Source of the DNA: Craterostigma plantagineum
Lineage: Eukaryota > Streptophyta > Magnoliopsida > Lamiales > Linderniaceae
Assembly (NCBI GenBank): GCA_027422505.1
Contig: JAPQWV010000028.1
Coordinates: forward strand, 7,034,001 to 7,098,000
Direction of reading: 5' to 3'
DNA length: 64,000 nt
In this document: piece after piece, positions 1 to 11,322 of the stretch
Layout of the letters: each line of letters opens with the position of its first letter
Position numbering within the stretch: position 1 is the stretch's first letter
The notes under the pieces: generated by a model
Databases searched by the model: none
What the model was told of the DNA's origin: nothing
What the model saw: the letters and a program-made list of their open reading frames with translations, nothing else
Made by a program: the position numbers and the translations under genes

Positions 1-1785
1 CATTTAATTTGCTTCCCAAATTCTGTCTCTACCTCATGCTTAAACTGAACGAACTTCGAAAATGCTTCACTTTTGTGCTCTAAAAAATATATCCAGCTGA
101 AGCGTGAAAAATCATCGACTATCACCATTGCGTACTGAAGCCCAATATAGCTTGTTGTCCTTGTTGGTCCAATAAATCAGAATAAACCAATTCCAAAACT
201 GCCGAAGCTCTACCTTTGGAAGGTGTGAAGGGAAGACGATGAGATTTTCCATATTGGCAACTCGGGCAAACTTGATTATGTTGAATATCTTTGAAATGAA
301 AACCATCAAGAAGTTGGTTCGTGGATATTTTTTGCAGCAGCTGAAAACCTACATGACCCAAGCGTGCATGCCACAACGTTGAGCTATCATTGCGACCAGC
401 CTGTTTGACATATTCATCACTTGCAGATAGAACATACAATGATTCTTTCCGTTTTCCACAGAGGAGAACATCAGCATCAACGTGTTTCACGCTAGAAAGA
501 ATTTTAACGTCATTTGGACCGAAAAGAACATACTTCCCTGAATCTGTTATTTGCGAGACGGAAGCAAGATTTTTCTTTAACCCAGGAACATGATAAACAT
601 CCTTCAGAAGAACCCTCCCGTCATTCAAATCGCCTTCTTTCATCACAGGATGTAATGAATTATCTACGGTCACAATAACTTTCTTTCTACTATGTGGACG
701 GACATGTGATAAAAGAGAGTCATTACCAGTTGCGTGATGAGAGCAACCAGAATCAACAATCCATTCTTCGACGTAATTGATGGCAGCATGATCATATTTA
801 GGAGCATCGTCTTTATGCGCAATTGAAGCCACATCCGTTGGTTGATCAAGAACTTCAACAGTTAAACATTGTTCCCATGCTTGATGTTGAGACTCATTTT
901 TTTCATGTGCAATGTTTGCTTCTGCTCCTTGCAACTTTACTCTGCAATTTGCCTTCATGTGGCCTGGTTTCCCGCGTCGATCACACCGAAGTTTCACCCG
1001 ACAATCTCGCTTCATATGTCCAAGTTTCCCACACTTGTAGCAAGCTTTTTTGAGAATTTCTGCGACTGCTCCTCTGGTCTAGACTGATTCCCTTCACTCG
1101 ATGAATACTTTGAGTTATAATTCCTTCTCTTTTGATCTATAACGTACAACACGTCCTCTGGCTTGGTAAGAGACTTGACTTCGCTCGTCATTTGCTTTAC
1201 CAAAGCTTCTTGGTTAGAGAGTAAATTTTCTAACTCAATGATTGATGGCTGAGTCGCCCATCCTTGTATCGAAGAGACGAAAGGCATAAGATCTTTCCGT
1301 AGTCCACGAATAACATACCGACGCAAACGTGCATCACTTATTTGATCCTCAGCATCCAATTCTGAAATTTCAGAACACAAGCTCTTTACTTTTAAAAAAT
1401 ATTCTTCAACAGAAAGATTGCCTTGAGTTACTACAGCTAGTTCATTTTCAAGAAATTGCAGTCGAGCTGTATTTTTCTTGGTGAACAACTTTTGAAATGT
1501 CTCCCAAATCTCCTTTGGTGTATTTAGATCACGGACATGATCAATGTATTCCCTGTTGATCGATGTCCGTAGAGAAAAAAGAGCTTTGCCACACTTGATC
1601 TTCCATTTCCGCCGTAGTTCGGCATTCTGAGGAGTATCTGCCGGAATCGTTGTTTCATCTCCTTCAACTAGATCCCACAGATCATGTCCCTGTAGAAAGA
1701 CTTCCATACACAACTTCCAGTAATTATAATCATTACCAACAAGCTTTTCTACAGCTATTCCCGAAGAAGCACCTCCACCATTCAT
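1..1785 (-). pseudogene. copia gag-protease-integrase polyprotein, frameshifted
   Basis: Gag opens at 1785 with a UBN2-type capsid region that runs to about 1050. A frameshift near the A-run at 1046-1053 separates it from the zinc knuckle CYKCGKLGHMKRDC. A second knuckle has lost one zinc ligand, reading CDRRGKPGHMKANC. Protease follows with DSGCSHHATG at about 740-770. The GAG-pre-integrase motif LWHARLGH and the CPSCQYGKSH zinc pair come next. The integrase core begins at about 170 but shifts frame again at about 150; the reading then continues to base 1 in another frame. In copia elements this polyprotein packages, matures and integrates the element. The start at 1785 is supported by position: it lies 37 bases inside the primer site. 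The mutated knuckle and two frameshifts argue against function. Confidence 0.85.
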
Positions 1786-1821
1786 CTTGATTGAGTATAC
1801 CCGTCACTTGATAGCCCTGTC

Positions 1822-1833
1822 GCTCTGATACCA
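1822..1833 (-). other. Primer-binding site (initiator tRNA-Met type)
   Basis: The minus strand reads TGGTATCAGAGC, the standard plant retrotransposon primer site complementary to the 3' end of initiator tRNA-Met. It sits two bases inside the LTR end, which fixes the element's orientation as minus. Confidence 0.9.
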
Positions 1834-1835
1834 AC

Positions 1836-2061
1836 TGACGCAAATACAGCCTCCCAAAATAGAGATAAAAGAAATAATCTTATTACTCAATGAAGATGAA
1901 CAAGGAACAAAATATTATTATTCGGGGGATGAGTAAAGATAATTAATACGATGCTAAAGATCAGCTAATCATCTAGCTGATTTATTTGCATAAATAAAGC
2001 GTAACTGATGCTAAATATCTTCACAAGATCAAAGCAGCAATAAGTTGCACTAATTCTGACA
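1836..2061 (-). repeat. copia 5' LTR, 226 bp
   Basis: The minus strand runs from TGTCAGAATTAGTGC to TTTGCGTCA, giving TG/CA termini with a short imperfect inverted repeat. It abuts the primer-binding site. The upstream boundary is chosen from the terminal dinucleotides only, because the partner LTR is outside the window. Confidence 0.7.
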
Positions 2062-2066
2062 TCGTT

Positions 2067-3243
2067 TCACGATTATTTCGTTAATGAGTTATTTTTTTTG
2101 TTTATTTTAATAAAAATACCTATTCTTGATTATACTATTTCTTTTTGAAATTTATTGTTTTCTTTTTCTTTTGTCATTTTTTATGAAAATGAATCCTATA
2201 GTGGCGAAAGAAAAAGGATGAAATATTATACTAAGCAAGTTTGACTAAGAAATTTTGGAAATTTAGAAAACGTAAAATTGTATGGTTTTCAAACATCAGA
2301 GAGTTACAAAACAATTAGTATATATTACGAGGATTAATTATAAAGAACAACTATTGAACGTGACCTTTGTTCAAAGCCATACCAACTATCGAAAAAGTGC
2401 ATACTCGGATTATTTAGACGGTATTGCAAGCTAGACAAGAAATCAAAATCAACATATACTAAATATTTTCAATGAATGGTGGTAGTATGAATTGGACTAG
2501 CCATTATTCAAAGATTTAATAGAATTTATTCTTTTAGAAGAATTGAAAAAGAATACGAACATTTGTGTTGCTTCAATCACGATTAGATCAATTAAGTTTG
2601 AACAGAAAATTAGAGTTGCACACCACTATAAAATATTTATTTTGTAACTTCGATAATTTTTTTGGTGAATCTACACTTAAATGCCTTGATATTTAATAAA
2701 TTATCAGTTCAGTCCATTGTCAAATAATTTTTATATGTAGTACCTATTATAATAAGTTTTTTACACATTGGTATCCACTATGATGTTGGTACCATTTTAC
2801 ATTTACTCATCTTTATTTGTAAATTACATACCACATCACGTGTATATGGGGTACTTAAATATTTTATATGCTACCTCCAAAATTATAGGTATGATGTACC
2901 CTTTTCCATTATATTATGTACCACAATACATTTCTCTATTGTACCTAAATTTCGTATATGACGTACATTCAGCCAAAAGTACTTATATGTAAAAATTTTA
3001 TTTTGGTAGGTATATCTATTCTATTATATTAAGGGTGAATATAAATTGTCAAATAGGTCCGTCAATTAAGCTTAAAAATTAATTTAAAAAATGAACAAAA
3101 AAAAAACAACTGTGTAACTTCCTTTAGCTTACTATTTTTAGTTATTTACAATTCTATCTTAATCAATTTAACCTTTTATATAATTAGAAATATACATAAT
3201 AGAAATTATTATTTATTTGATATTTCAAACGAAAATAAATTAA
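2067..3243. other. AT-rich spacer with scattered GTACC motifs
   Basis: No credible gene is visible. From about 2690 to 3000 the plus strand repeats short GTACC/ATACC words (for example TTGGTACCATTTTAC, TATGTACCACAATAC, ATTGTACCTAAATTT). They resemble the arrays in the arms of the inverted-repeat elements at 45-61 kb, so this may be a decayed arm of a similar element. The last five bases, ATTAA, are the target duplication of the following gypsy element. Confidence 0.4.
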
Positions 3244-6200
3244 TGTAACGTCCCGTTTTCTTTTACTTTACTTGCGCAGCTATTATATTTTCCGCATAAA
3301 ATTTTTCGCCTTTCCACAACCATACCTTTATACATAAACGGGCGTACATCTGGTCTCGTCACTTTCATGCATATTATACATATATATGCACATATCATAT
3401 TTCTTATACATCATATGAAAGACACTAATGGTTCTTATACTACATGCACACGATGAACTTAGGGGAGTAGGTGAAAGCGTAGCCGGCCAACCTTGAATCC
3501 ATGCTTTCGTATGAAGATGCACTCTAAGTTGCCTGCTAAATATCTACAGCAACTGTGGAAACAATTATTCAGAGTATGATCGCAACATCTTATTCCATTA
3601 TACAAATAATAACCAAAACTGTCGCAGAAAATTAATTTCTTCCTTTCGTTTGCTTACATAGAATTTTTTTTTAAAGAATATACCATTGTTCATAGAATCC
3701 GTAGATTCATAACACTCGTACTGTAAACACTTTAACTCACATAATCATCACTTAATCAATCATCGAAGTTTGTCATATAACCATAGTCCATAAAATCATT
3801 CATGTAATCCAGACTAATGCAAATCTACATGATCATTTATTTCTGATATTTCCGTTATGACCTGCTAGACTCGTACTATTGACCCCGTAGGGGCCCATGC
3901 ATAGGACTCTGTAACTGTAGATATATTTTCGCTTGCCTGTACAGGACTCTGTAATCCCCCTATTTGTAGGGATGTAGCCATAGCTGTGTATCAAGTCGTC
4001 CGATGTCGTAGCAGTCATAACGGTTTCTCTTTTCATTATTATTCGTATGCAACGCTATACTTTCACCTTATATGACACTACAATTCCATGCACCATTGAA
4101 TAACACTTATCACCGTAATACATTATGGCCACATAATTCACGTTCATTTCAAATATATTATGTCTATAAGAAAAACCATCAATCATGTAATTCACATAAA
4201 GCACATAATAACAGAACACATGTTGCATATCATACTCACAGTATGGCTTAAAGCCTCACTCGACTTTGTCCTTGCCTTTTAATGAATCCTGACCTATAAA
4301 AATATTTTACCCGTAAAAATGAAATCCTATAATAACATGCGTGCGTGATATGCATGCTTTATTATGCATGATTGTTTCTATCCCTAGCCTTCGCCTTTCT
4401 GTTCATTACTTATAATATATTACATTCTTGGCTTAGAAGTTATATTTTTTTATCAATGTTGAAACCTGCATTAAAAATTGATAACTATACTATAGCGAAA
4501 TATTATTGAAAATCCTAATTCTTATTATGTTATAAACCTTGAATATCGAACACTTTATGTGATATTAAAATTCTTATATCTATAATTACCACTCTCTTTT
4601 TTTCGAAATTTCATTAAGTTCAGAAATTTTATTATTTCATATATCTCGAAATTCTATTGAATTTCTAAATCTACATCCTACATAAATTAAACATTATAAC
4701 TCGAAATCTTTCCAATTATATTTCTAAATGTCAAAATCTTTGATTAGCTAATTATCAAGATCTTTAATTAAGGAAATGTCGAGATCTTCAATTGGTATCA
4801 AGATTTTTGAGTTTCAATATACAACACATATCGACATCTTCCTAGCTAATTTCGTCATGTCTCAAGATCAACCTTTCGAAATAATGTTCAAATTCTTTAA
4901 TCTCGAGATGTTCCTTTCTAAATGTCGAAGTCATACTCGAAATCTATACCTGTCGAAATCTTATTTACATATCGACATCTTAATAGTATATGTCGAGATC
5001 TTTAACTGAATATCGAAATTTTGAATTTCAAATGAACAATACATTTCGACATCTATCTGATTAAATTTTTAAAATCTCGAATCATATTCCAACATCACCA
5101 CTCGACATCCTATTTAAATGAAGTTCTAAATCTCGATATATAACTCGAGATCCTATCTGAATAAATTATCATAACTCGACCTCATATGTCGAGATCTTTT
5201 TAGTTTAACATGTTGAGATCTTCAAGTGTATCATGTCGAGATCTTCAAATCTAGCATAAATGATTTCGAAACACATCTCGACTTTTCCAGCCAATTTCAA
5301 AACCTATGTCGAGATTTTATATGACATCGAGATCTTTGGATTTCAGATCACATTTCGACATTCTCCTATACTGCTTCGAAATTTATGTCGAGGACTTAAT
5401 ATAACATCTAGAAATACATCTCGACATTTTAGCTAATTCGATTTCTGATCTCGACATTATAACATAAACCAACATCTTATATAGAGATTCCCCTCCCTTG
5501 AATTCTTAAAAACAAGATGAATTCCATCAACACTTCATACTGTTCAGGTACCATTATATTCATCACGTCCAGATACTTTAAAAAAAAAAACTCAAACCTA
5601 TATTAACCTCTAGCATACTTCAATTATCAACTTATCTCAAAAGATAACCCTAACTCAAATCTATATTAACCTTTAGTATACTTCAATTATCAACTTATCT
5701 CAGAAGATAACCTTATTCAAAATCTGAAAACCCTAATATACATTAAACTACGAAATCTTCTAAGTACACTTGCTTATAGTTTATTAATCGTTATATCTAT
5801 ATGTGTATTGCAAAATATTATATAATTCCTTACCTCCAATGTTTCGATGATTGAGGATTGAGTTTACTTCCAATTTCCTTTGCTTAAAGCTGGTTTCTAA
5901 GTCTATTCGTTGTTCAACTTGCACAAATGATACTTACTTGAAAAAGTCTTATAAATATGTATTATAAAAGTTAATTGGACAAGCAACTAGAAGACAAATC
6001 AGTTCCCCTCACGTTAGGTAATTTAATGTCTATCCTAATTGCTAAGTGATATGAATTATTTTATTGTTATAGTTACTGACTAAGTTTCCACAAGTCTTCG
6101 AGATCTCTATAATAAGAATTTCGATATTTATCTCTAGAAAATCTCGAGATCCTTTAAGTAACGGATTTCGAAGTCCTATGAACCAATTTCGAAATCCTTG

Positions 6201-6472
6201 TTAAAAAAGAATGTTTCGAGTTCTAGAAATCTTTATATCAAGAATCTCGAAATTCTTTATATCAAGAGTCTCGAAATTCTCGAAATTCTTAATTTGAAGA
6301 ATTTCGAAATCCTTTTAAACAAATTTCGATACCCTTATTCCAAGAGTTTCGATATTATACCTAGGGTTTTGAATGATCCTTACTTATACTTTAATGTTGT
6401 TGAAATATTTCTTTTTTTCTTGAAAAAAAAATCTCAAAATATCATCAAACTCCCTAATTTATTTAATTACCT

Positions 6473-6510
<38 letters not shown>

Positions 6511-6686
6511 CCTCAAAACCTGATAAAACCCTAGAAATTTCTAACTTCCGTAACATTCACTTCTATCACTTTGAAGACTTAGTACTATAATACTTTATTC
6601 TACATGTACCTCTGTTTCAAAACAACTTATATGAATGCATGAATGCATGATATTATGATATAAGGTTTTGGTTTTGGTTCCTGACA
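3244..6686 (-). repeat. gypsy 3' LTR, 3,443 bp
   Basis: Minus strand runs from TGTCAGGAACC at 6686 to CGGGACGTTACA at 3244. It contains one copy of the ~848-bp terminal block (3244-4092), a dense TCGAGATCTT-type motif region (about 4600-5480, with more at 6090-6360) and a TA microsatellite at about 6477-6508. That microsatellite is longer than its partner at 16200-16218. Open reading frames inside it recur only because the sequence recurs and show no coding features. Confidence 0.93.
4740..5480. repeat. Degenerate TCGAGATCTT / TCGACATCTT motif array in LTR
   Basis: Dozens of variants of TCGAGAT, TCGACAT and CGAAATC recur every 15-40 bases in both orientations; the core TCGA is palindromic. 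The same array is present in the other LTR at about 14530-15220, and a smaller group lies at 6090-6360 and 15850-16080. It is not a clean tandem repeat. The function is unknown; it lies in what would be the upstream part of the LTR. Confidence 0.7.
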
Positions 6687-6689
6687 ATT

Positions 6690-6703
6690 CTCCCCCCCTT
6701 TAA
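6690..6703 (-). other. Polypurine tract of gypsy element
   Basis: The minus strand reads TTTAAAGGGGGGGAGAATTG directly upstream of the 3' LTR start. This purine run is where plus-strand DNA synthesis is primed in LTR retrotransposons. Confidence 0.85.
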
Positions 6704-9700
6704 AAATTTCGACCTCGAAATTTCGTACCTGTTTCGCTTAATAACCATGGGTACTGGTTCTTTATATTTTCTACTGTTTCCCATGTGGCTTCACGAGCTG
6801 AGTGATTCTTCCATCTTACTTTTACCATCGGAATCGTTTTATTCCGTAACTGTTTATCAGTATATTCAAGAATTTCCGCCGGTTCCTCTACATAATTTAG
6901 ATCTTCTGAAACGTTCACTTGTTCATCATGTAGAACATGAGATGGATCTGACCTATACCGTCGCAACATACTGACATGGAAAACTTTATGTATTTGCGAT
7001 AGTTCAGGTGGTAATGCGAGTCGATACGCTAATGGTCCAATCCTTTCAAGTATTTCATAGGGTCCAATATAACGTGGACTTAACTTTCCTTTCTTTCCAA
7101 ATCTTATAACACCTTTCCATGGCGATACTCGTAGAAATACTTTCTCTCCAACTTCATATTCCATTTCTCGTCGATGTTGATCAATGTAACTCTTTTGTCG
7201 ATCTTGAGCTGCTTTAAGCCGACTTTTAACAACTTTTATCTTTTCCATTGTATCATGAATCAGATCTGGCCCTTCTAATACCCGTTCACCTTCCAAGTCC
7301 CAACATATTGGATTTCGGCACTTTCGACCATATAAAGCTTCATAAGGTGCCATACCGATACTTGAGTGATATTGATTATTATAGGCGAATTCCATTAGCG
7401 CTATATAATCATCCCATGATCCTTTGAATTCAATTACGCATGCTCGAAGCATATCTTCTAAAGTTTGTATCGTTCTTTCTGATTGTCCATCGGTTTGTGG
7501 ATGAAACGCTGTACTAGAATGTAACTTAGCCCCGAGCGCTTCTTGTAAACTTCCCCAAAATCTCGAAGTGAGCCTAGGATCTCGATCAGATACAATAGAT
7601 ATAGGTACACCATGTAGTCGAACTATTTCATTGACGTATCTTTTCGCCAAATATTCCAATGTAGAACCCCATTTAAATGGCAAAAAGTGAGCTGGCTTCG
7701 TAAGTCTATCAACAATTACCCAAACAGCATCATTTTTCTTAGCCGTTGGAGGCAGACCATAGAGAAAATCCATCGTTATTCGTTCCCATTTCCAAACTGG
7801 TATGGGTAACGGATGTAATTTACCCGCAGGTGCTTGATGTTCGGCTTTAATCTGCTGACAAGTTAAGCATTTCAGAACATATTCAGCCACGTCTTTCTTC
7901 ATTCTCGGCCACCAATAATGAGATTTAATGGTTTGATACATTTTTGTACTACCCGGATGCATAGCATAAAGGGCAGTATGCGCTTCATCCATTATTTCCT
8001 GTCGAATGTTGTCAATATTGGGGACACATAATCGACTATTGATTTTTATAACACCGTTTTCATTTATGACAAACGATTTCGTCAACCCATGTTTTACTTT
8101 TTCTGCAATATTAGCCAATTTCTCGTCCTTAAACTGAGCTTGCTTTATTCGATCCAACATAATAGGATGGATTACCATTGAAGCGCATACAACACCTACA
8201 TCATTCACTTCTATTTCAATATTCATCTTCCTTAGACTGATCAGATTCGATAATGAATATGATTTTCGACTTAACGCATCTGCCACAACATTTGCTTTTC
8301 CTGGATGATACTCTATAGTGCAATCATAGTCCTTTAACAACTCAATCCATCGCCTTTGTCTCATATTCAATTCTTTCTGACTCAGCAGATATTTTAGACT
8401 TTTATGATCAGTGAAAATCTGAAATTTCGTACCATATAAGTAATGTTCGCCATATCTTTAATGCGAACACTACTGCCGCTAATTCCAAATCATGTGTTGG
8501 ATAGGATACTTTATACGGCTTTAACTGTCGTGACGCATATGCCACTACTTTTCCATGTTGCATTAAAACACATCCCAATCCTTGATGGGATGCGTCACTG
8601 TAAATCACAAATCCATCTATACCTGATGGAATTGTTAACACTGGAGCTGATGTTAATCGCTTCTTTAATTCTTCAAAACTCTTCTGGCACTCTTCGATCC
8701 ATTTGAAAACCGTCCCTTTTCGTAATAATTTCGTCATTGGAGCGGCTATTAAAGAAAACTTCTCTACGAACCGTCTATAATATCCAGCCAAACCTAGAAA
8801 ACTACGAACTTCTGCCACGTTCTTAGGACTTTCCCATTTGATTACTGCTTCAATTTTCTTAGGGTCCACTTGAATTCCTTTGCCAGATACCACGTGGCCC
8901 AAAAATACCACTTGATCCAACCAAAATTCGCATTTTGATAATTTCGCATATAGCTTCTTTTCTCGTAAAGTTTGAAGAACAATTCTTAAATGTTGTTCAT
9001 GTTCTTTTTTTGACTTAGAATATACCAATATATCGTCTATGAAGACAATCACGAACTGGTCCAAATAGGGTCGAAAGACATCATTTACTAATGCCATAAA
9101 GACTGCAGGGGCATTCGTCAGTCCAAACGGCATAACCAAGAATTCGTAATGCCCATATCTTGTTCTAAAGGCCGTCTTTGGAATATCATCTTTTGCAATC
9201 TTTATTTGATGGTACCCCGATCTTAGGTCAATCTTTGAAAAGACCTTAGAACCTTGTAGTTGGTCAAAACAAATCGTCAATTCGAGGCAACGGATACTTG
9301 TTTTTCACCGTCACTTTGTTCAACTGTCTATAGTCGATACATAGTCTAAGCGTACCATCCTTCTTTTTAACAAAAAGCACAGGCGCCCCCCATGGTGATA
9401 CACTTGGCCGTATATATCCTTTGTCTAATAATTCCTTCAACTGTACCTTTAACTCATTCAGCTCTATTGGTGCCATTCGATATGGTGGAATAGAAATTGG
9501 TGCCGTGCCAGGTTGTAGTTCAATCGTAAACTCCGTATCCCAATCTGGTGGTAATCCAGATAAATCCTCCGGGAAAACATCAGGGTATTCATTGACCACG
9601 GCAATATCTTCCACCTTTAATCCACACAACTGTGTATCTATAATATACGCCATATAACATTGACACCCTTTTCTTATCAATTTGGATGCTTGTAAACTAG

Positions 9701-11150
9701 AGATCTGATATGCCGTCCATACATTCTTTTCTCCTTTAAACACTATATGTGTTTGATCCGAAGGAAACAATTCAATTTCCTTTTTAAAACAATCTAATTT
9801 TGCTCGATATCGAGACAGCCAATCCATGCCTAATATTACGTCGAAATCCGTTAAGGGTAAAATTAGTAAGGTCACCTGCATCTCCATCCCATCACTAATA
9901 ATTTTACATTTCGGGTATACTGTACTTATTATCACCATCTCACCCGTTGGAAGTCTAACATTTATTTTATTTTCTAGGGTTCCGGGTTTATCATGTAATA
10001 ATGCTGCAAATGTTCGTGACATGAATGAGTGCGTTGCGCCTGGATCGAATAAAACATATGCATCAATATCACATATAGATAGCTTACCCGTGATTATACG
10101 TGACCCCTCTTTAGCTTCTTCACGAGTCATTGTGAAAATCCGACCCTGTGCTGGCTGTCCATAAGCTTGTCCTCCAGACTCTCCTCTTCCTGCACCACTG
10201 TTATATGATCCTCGGCCCCTTCCCCTTCCACGATTAGTGGAGGGTCCGCTAACTCGTGATTGCTCCACTGTAGGTTGCGTTTGCGACATTGGACAATTTC
10301 TAGCCAAATGTCCACGTTGACCACATTTGAAACATTCGCCAGTGAGCCATCTACAGACACCCGTGTGATTCTTTCCACAATGTTCACACACTGGTATTGG
10401 TTGAGGAATCCCGGTCCCTCGTCCAACTGTTCTTGTCCCACCCATACTGCTTCTGGCAGAACCACTTGATGTGTTCATCGATCTCGATAGATTACCAACC
10501 TTCTTCAATTTTCCGCTCGACGATTCTTCACCTGCCCTTCTTTTACTACTTTGATAGTTTTTCGAATCTGTTTCTAACTTTTCAGCACGAATAGCTGCTG
10601 CCCTTAATCTGCCATAGGATTCCATATCAGAGGGAGTGATACGATTTCTAATTGTGTATCGAAGTCCAGATTCAAATCTTCGACACTTGTTTCTTTCAGT
10701 AGCAACCATATGAGGAGCATAACGGGACAGCTGATTGAACAACACTTCGTATTCACCTACAGACTTATTTCCTTGCTTAAGTTCCAAGAACTCCTTTTCC
10801 TTCTGATCCTTATAAACTTCTGGCATATAGGTGTCGTTGAATTCTCTTAAGAAATCCTCCCAAGTTAGCACTGGAGGTTGTACCATACTATCTGGAACTG
10901 TTTCCCACCATTAATATGCATGCCCTTGTAAGAGTGACACTGCATAATCAAACTTCTCCTCTGGTGTACATTGCATCATATTGAAAACCCTTTCTGTTCT
11001 TTTAGCCACGTTTCTGCCTCAGCGGGATCCGTTGTTCCCATAAAATCTACAGCACCCAATTTCCTAAGCTTATCATATCGCCTTTCACGGGGAATTGTCA
11101 GAGGATTTTCCGCTCATTACGCATAAGCGTATGAGATGAATTAGATTCAG
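6700..11150 (-). pseudogene. Ty3/gypsy gag-pol polyprotein, broken
   Basis: Gag occupies about 11150-10300 and ends in two zinc-binding clusters, including [14 protein letters not shown]. Protease shows FDPGATHSF at about 10040 where the family normally has a DSG triad. Reverse transcriptase has [13 protein letters not shown] and the active-site FIDD at about 9030. RNase H begins near 8600 with YSDASHQG. Integrase has an HHCC zinc finger at about 7960-7860 and the DD35E core at about 7780-7450. A chromodomain ends the protein at about 6870-6720. Breaks: frameshift in a T-run near 11000, an in-frame stop at 10911-10913, an extra base in the run at 9271-9274, and an extra base at about 8446. 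Each part is well conserved otherwise, so the insertion seems fairly recent. The gag start cannot be fixed. Confidence 0.92.
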
Positions 11151-11306
11151 GTACAGCTGATCTTCCTCCTCCCCCTATCGTAGGTTCATCGTGTTCTACA
11201 TGCAATGGTTCAATTACTGCCCTTCTCCTAAATATGCAAAAAGAATTTCAGGGCAGACCATAAAAATACACATACCATGCAAATGTCTACAGAACTTGAG
11301 ACCTAG

Positions 11307-11318
11307 GCTCTGATACCA
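11307..11318 (-). other. Primer-binding site (initiator tRNA-Met type)
   Basis: Minus strand TGGTATCAGAGC lies four bases inside the 5' LTR. The bases between primer site and LTR read TGTA on the minus strand, giving the plus-strand string ACCATACATGTAACG. The same CCATACATGTAACG string recurs at a tandem-block junction near 13020. Confidence 0.9.
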
Positions 11319-11322
11319 TACA

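Larger units (their letters stand above)
1..2061 (-). mobile_element. Ty1/copia retrotransposon, 5' half (cut by window edge)
   Basis: On the minus strand the order is LTR (2061-1836), primer-binding site (1833-1822), gag, zinc knuckles, protease and the start of integrase, which runs off the window at base 1. Protease before integrase, with no reverse transcriptase ahead of it, is the copia order. The LTR has TG/CA ends. The flanking bases 2062-2066 would be the target duplication, but the other copy lies outside the window. The coding region has at least two frameshifts, so the copy looks inactive. Confidence 0.85.
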
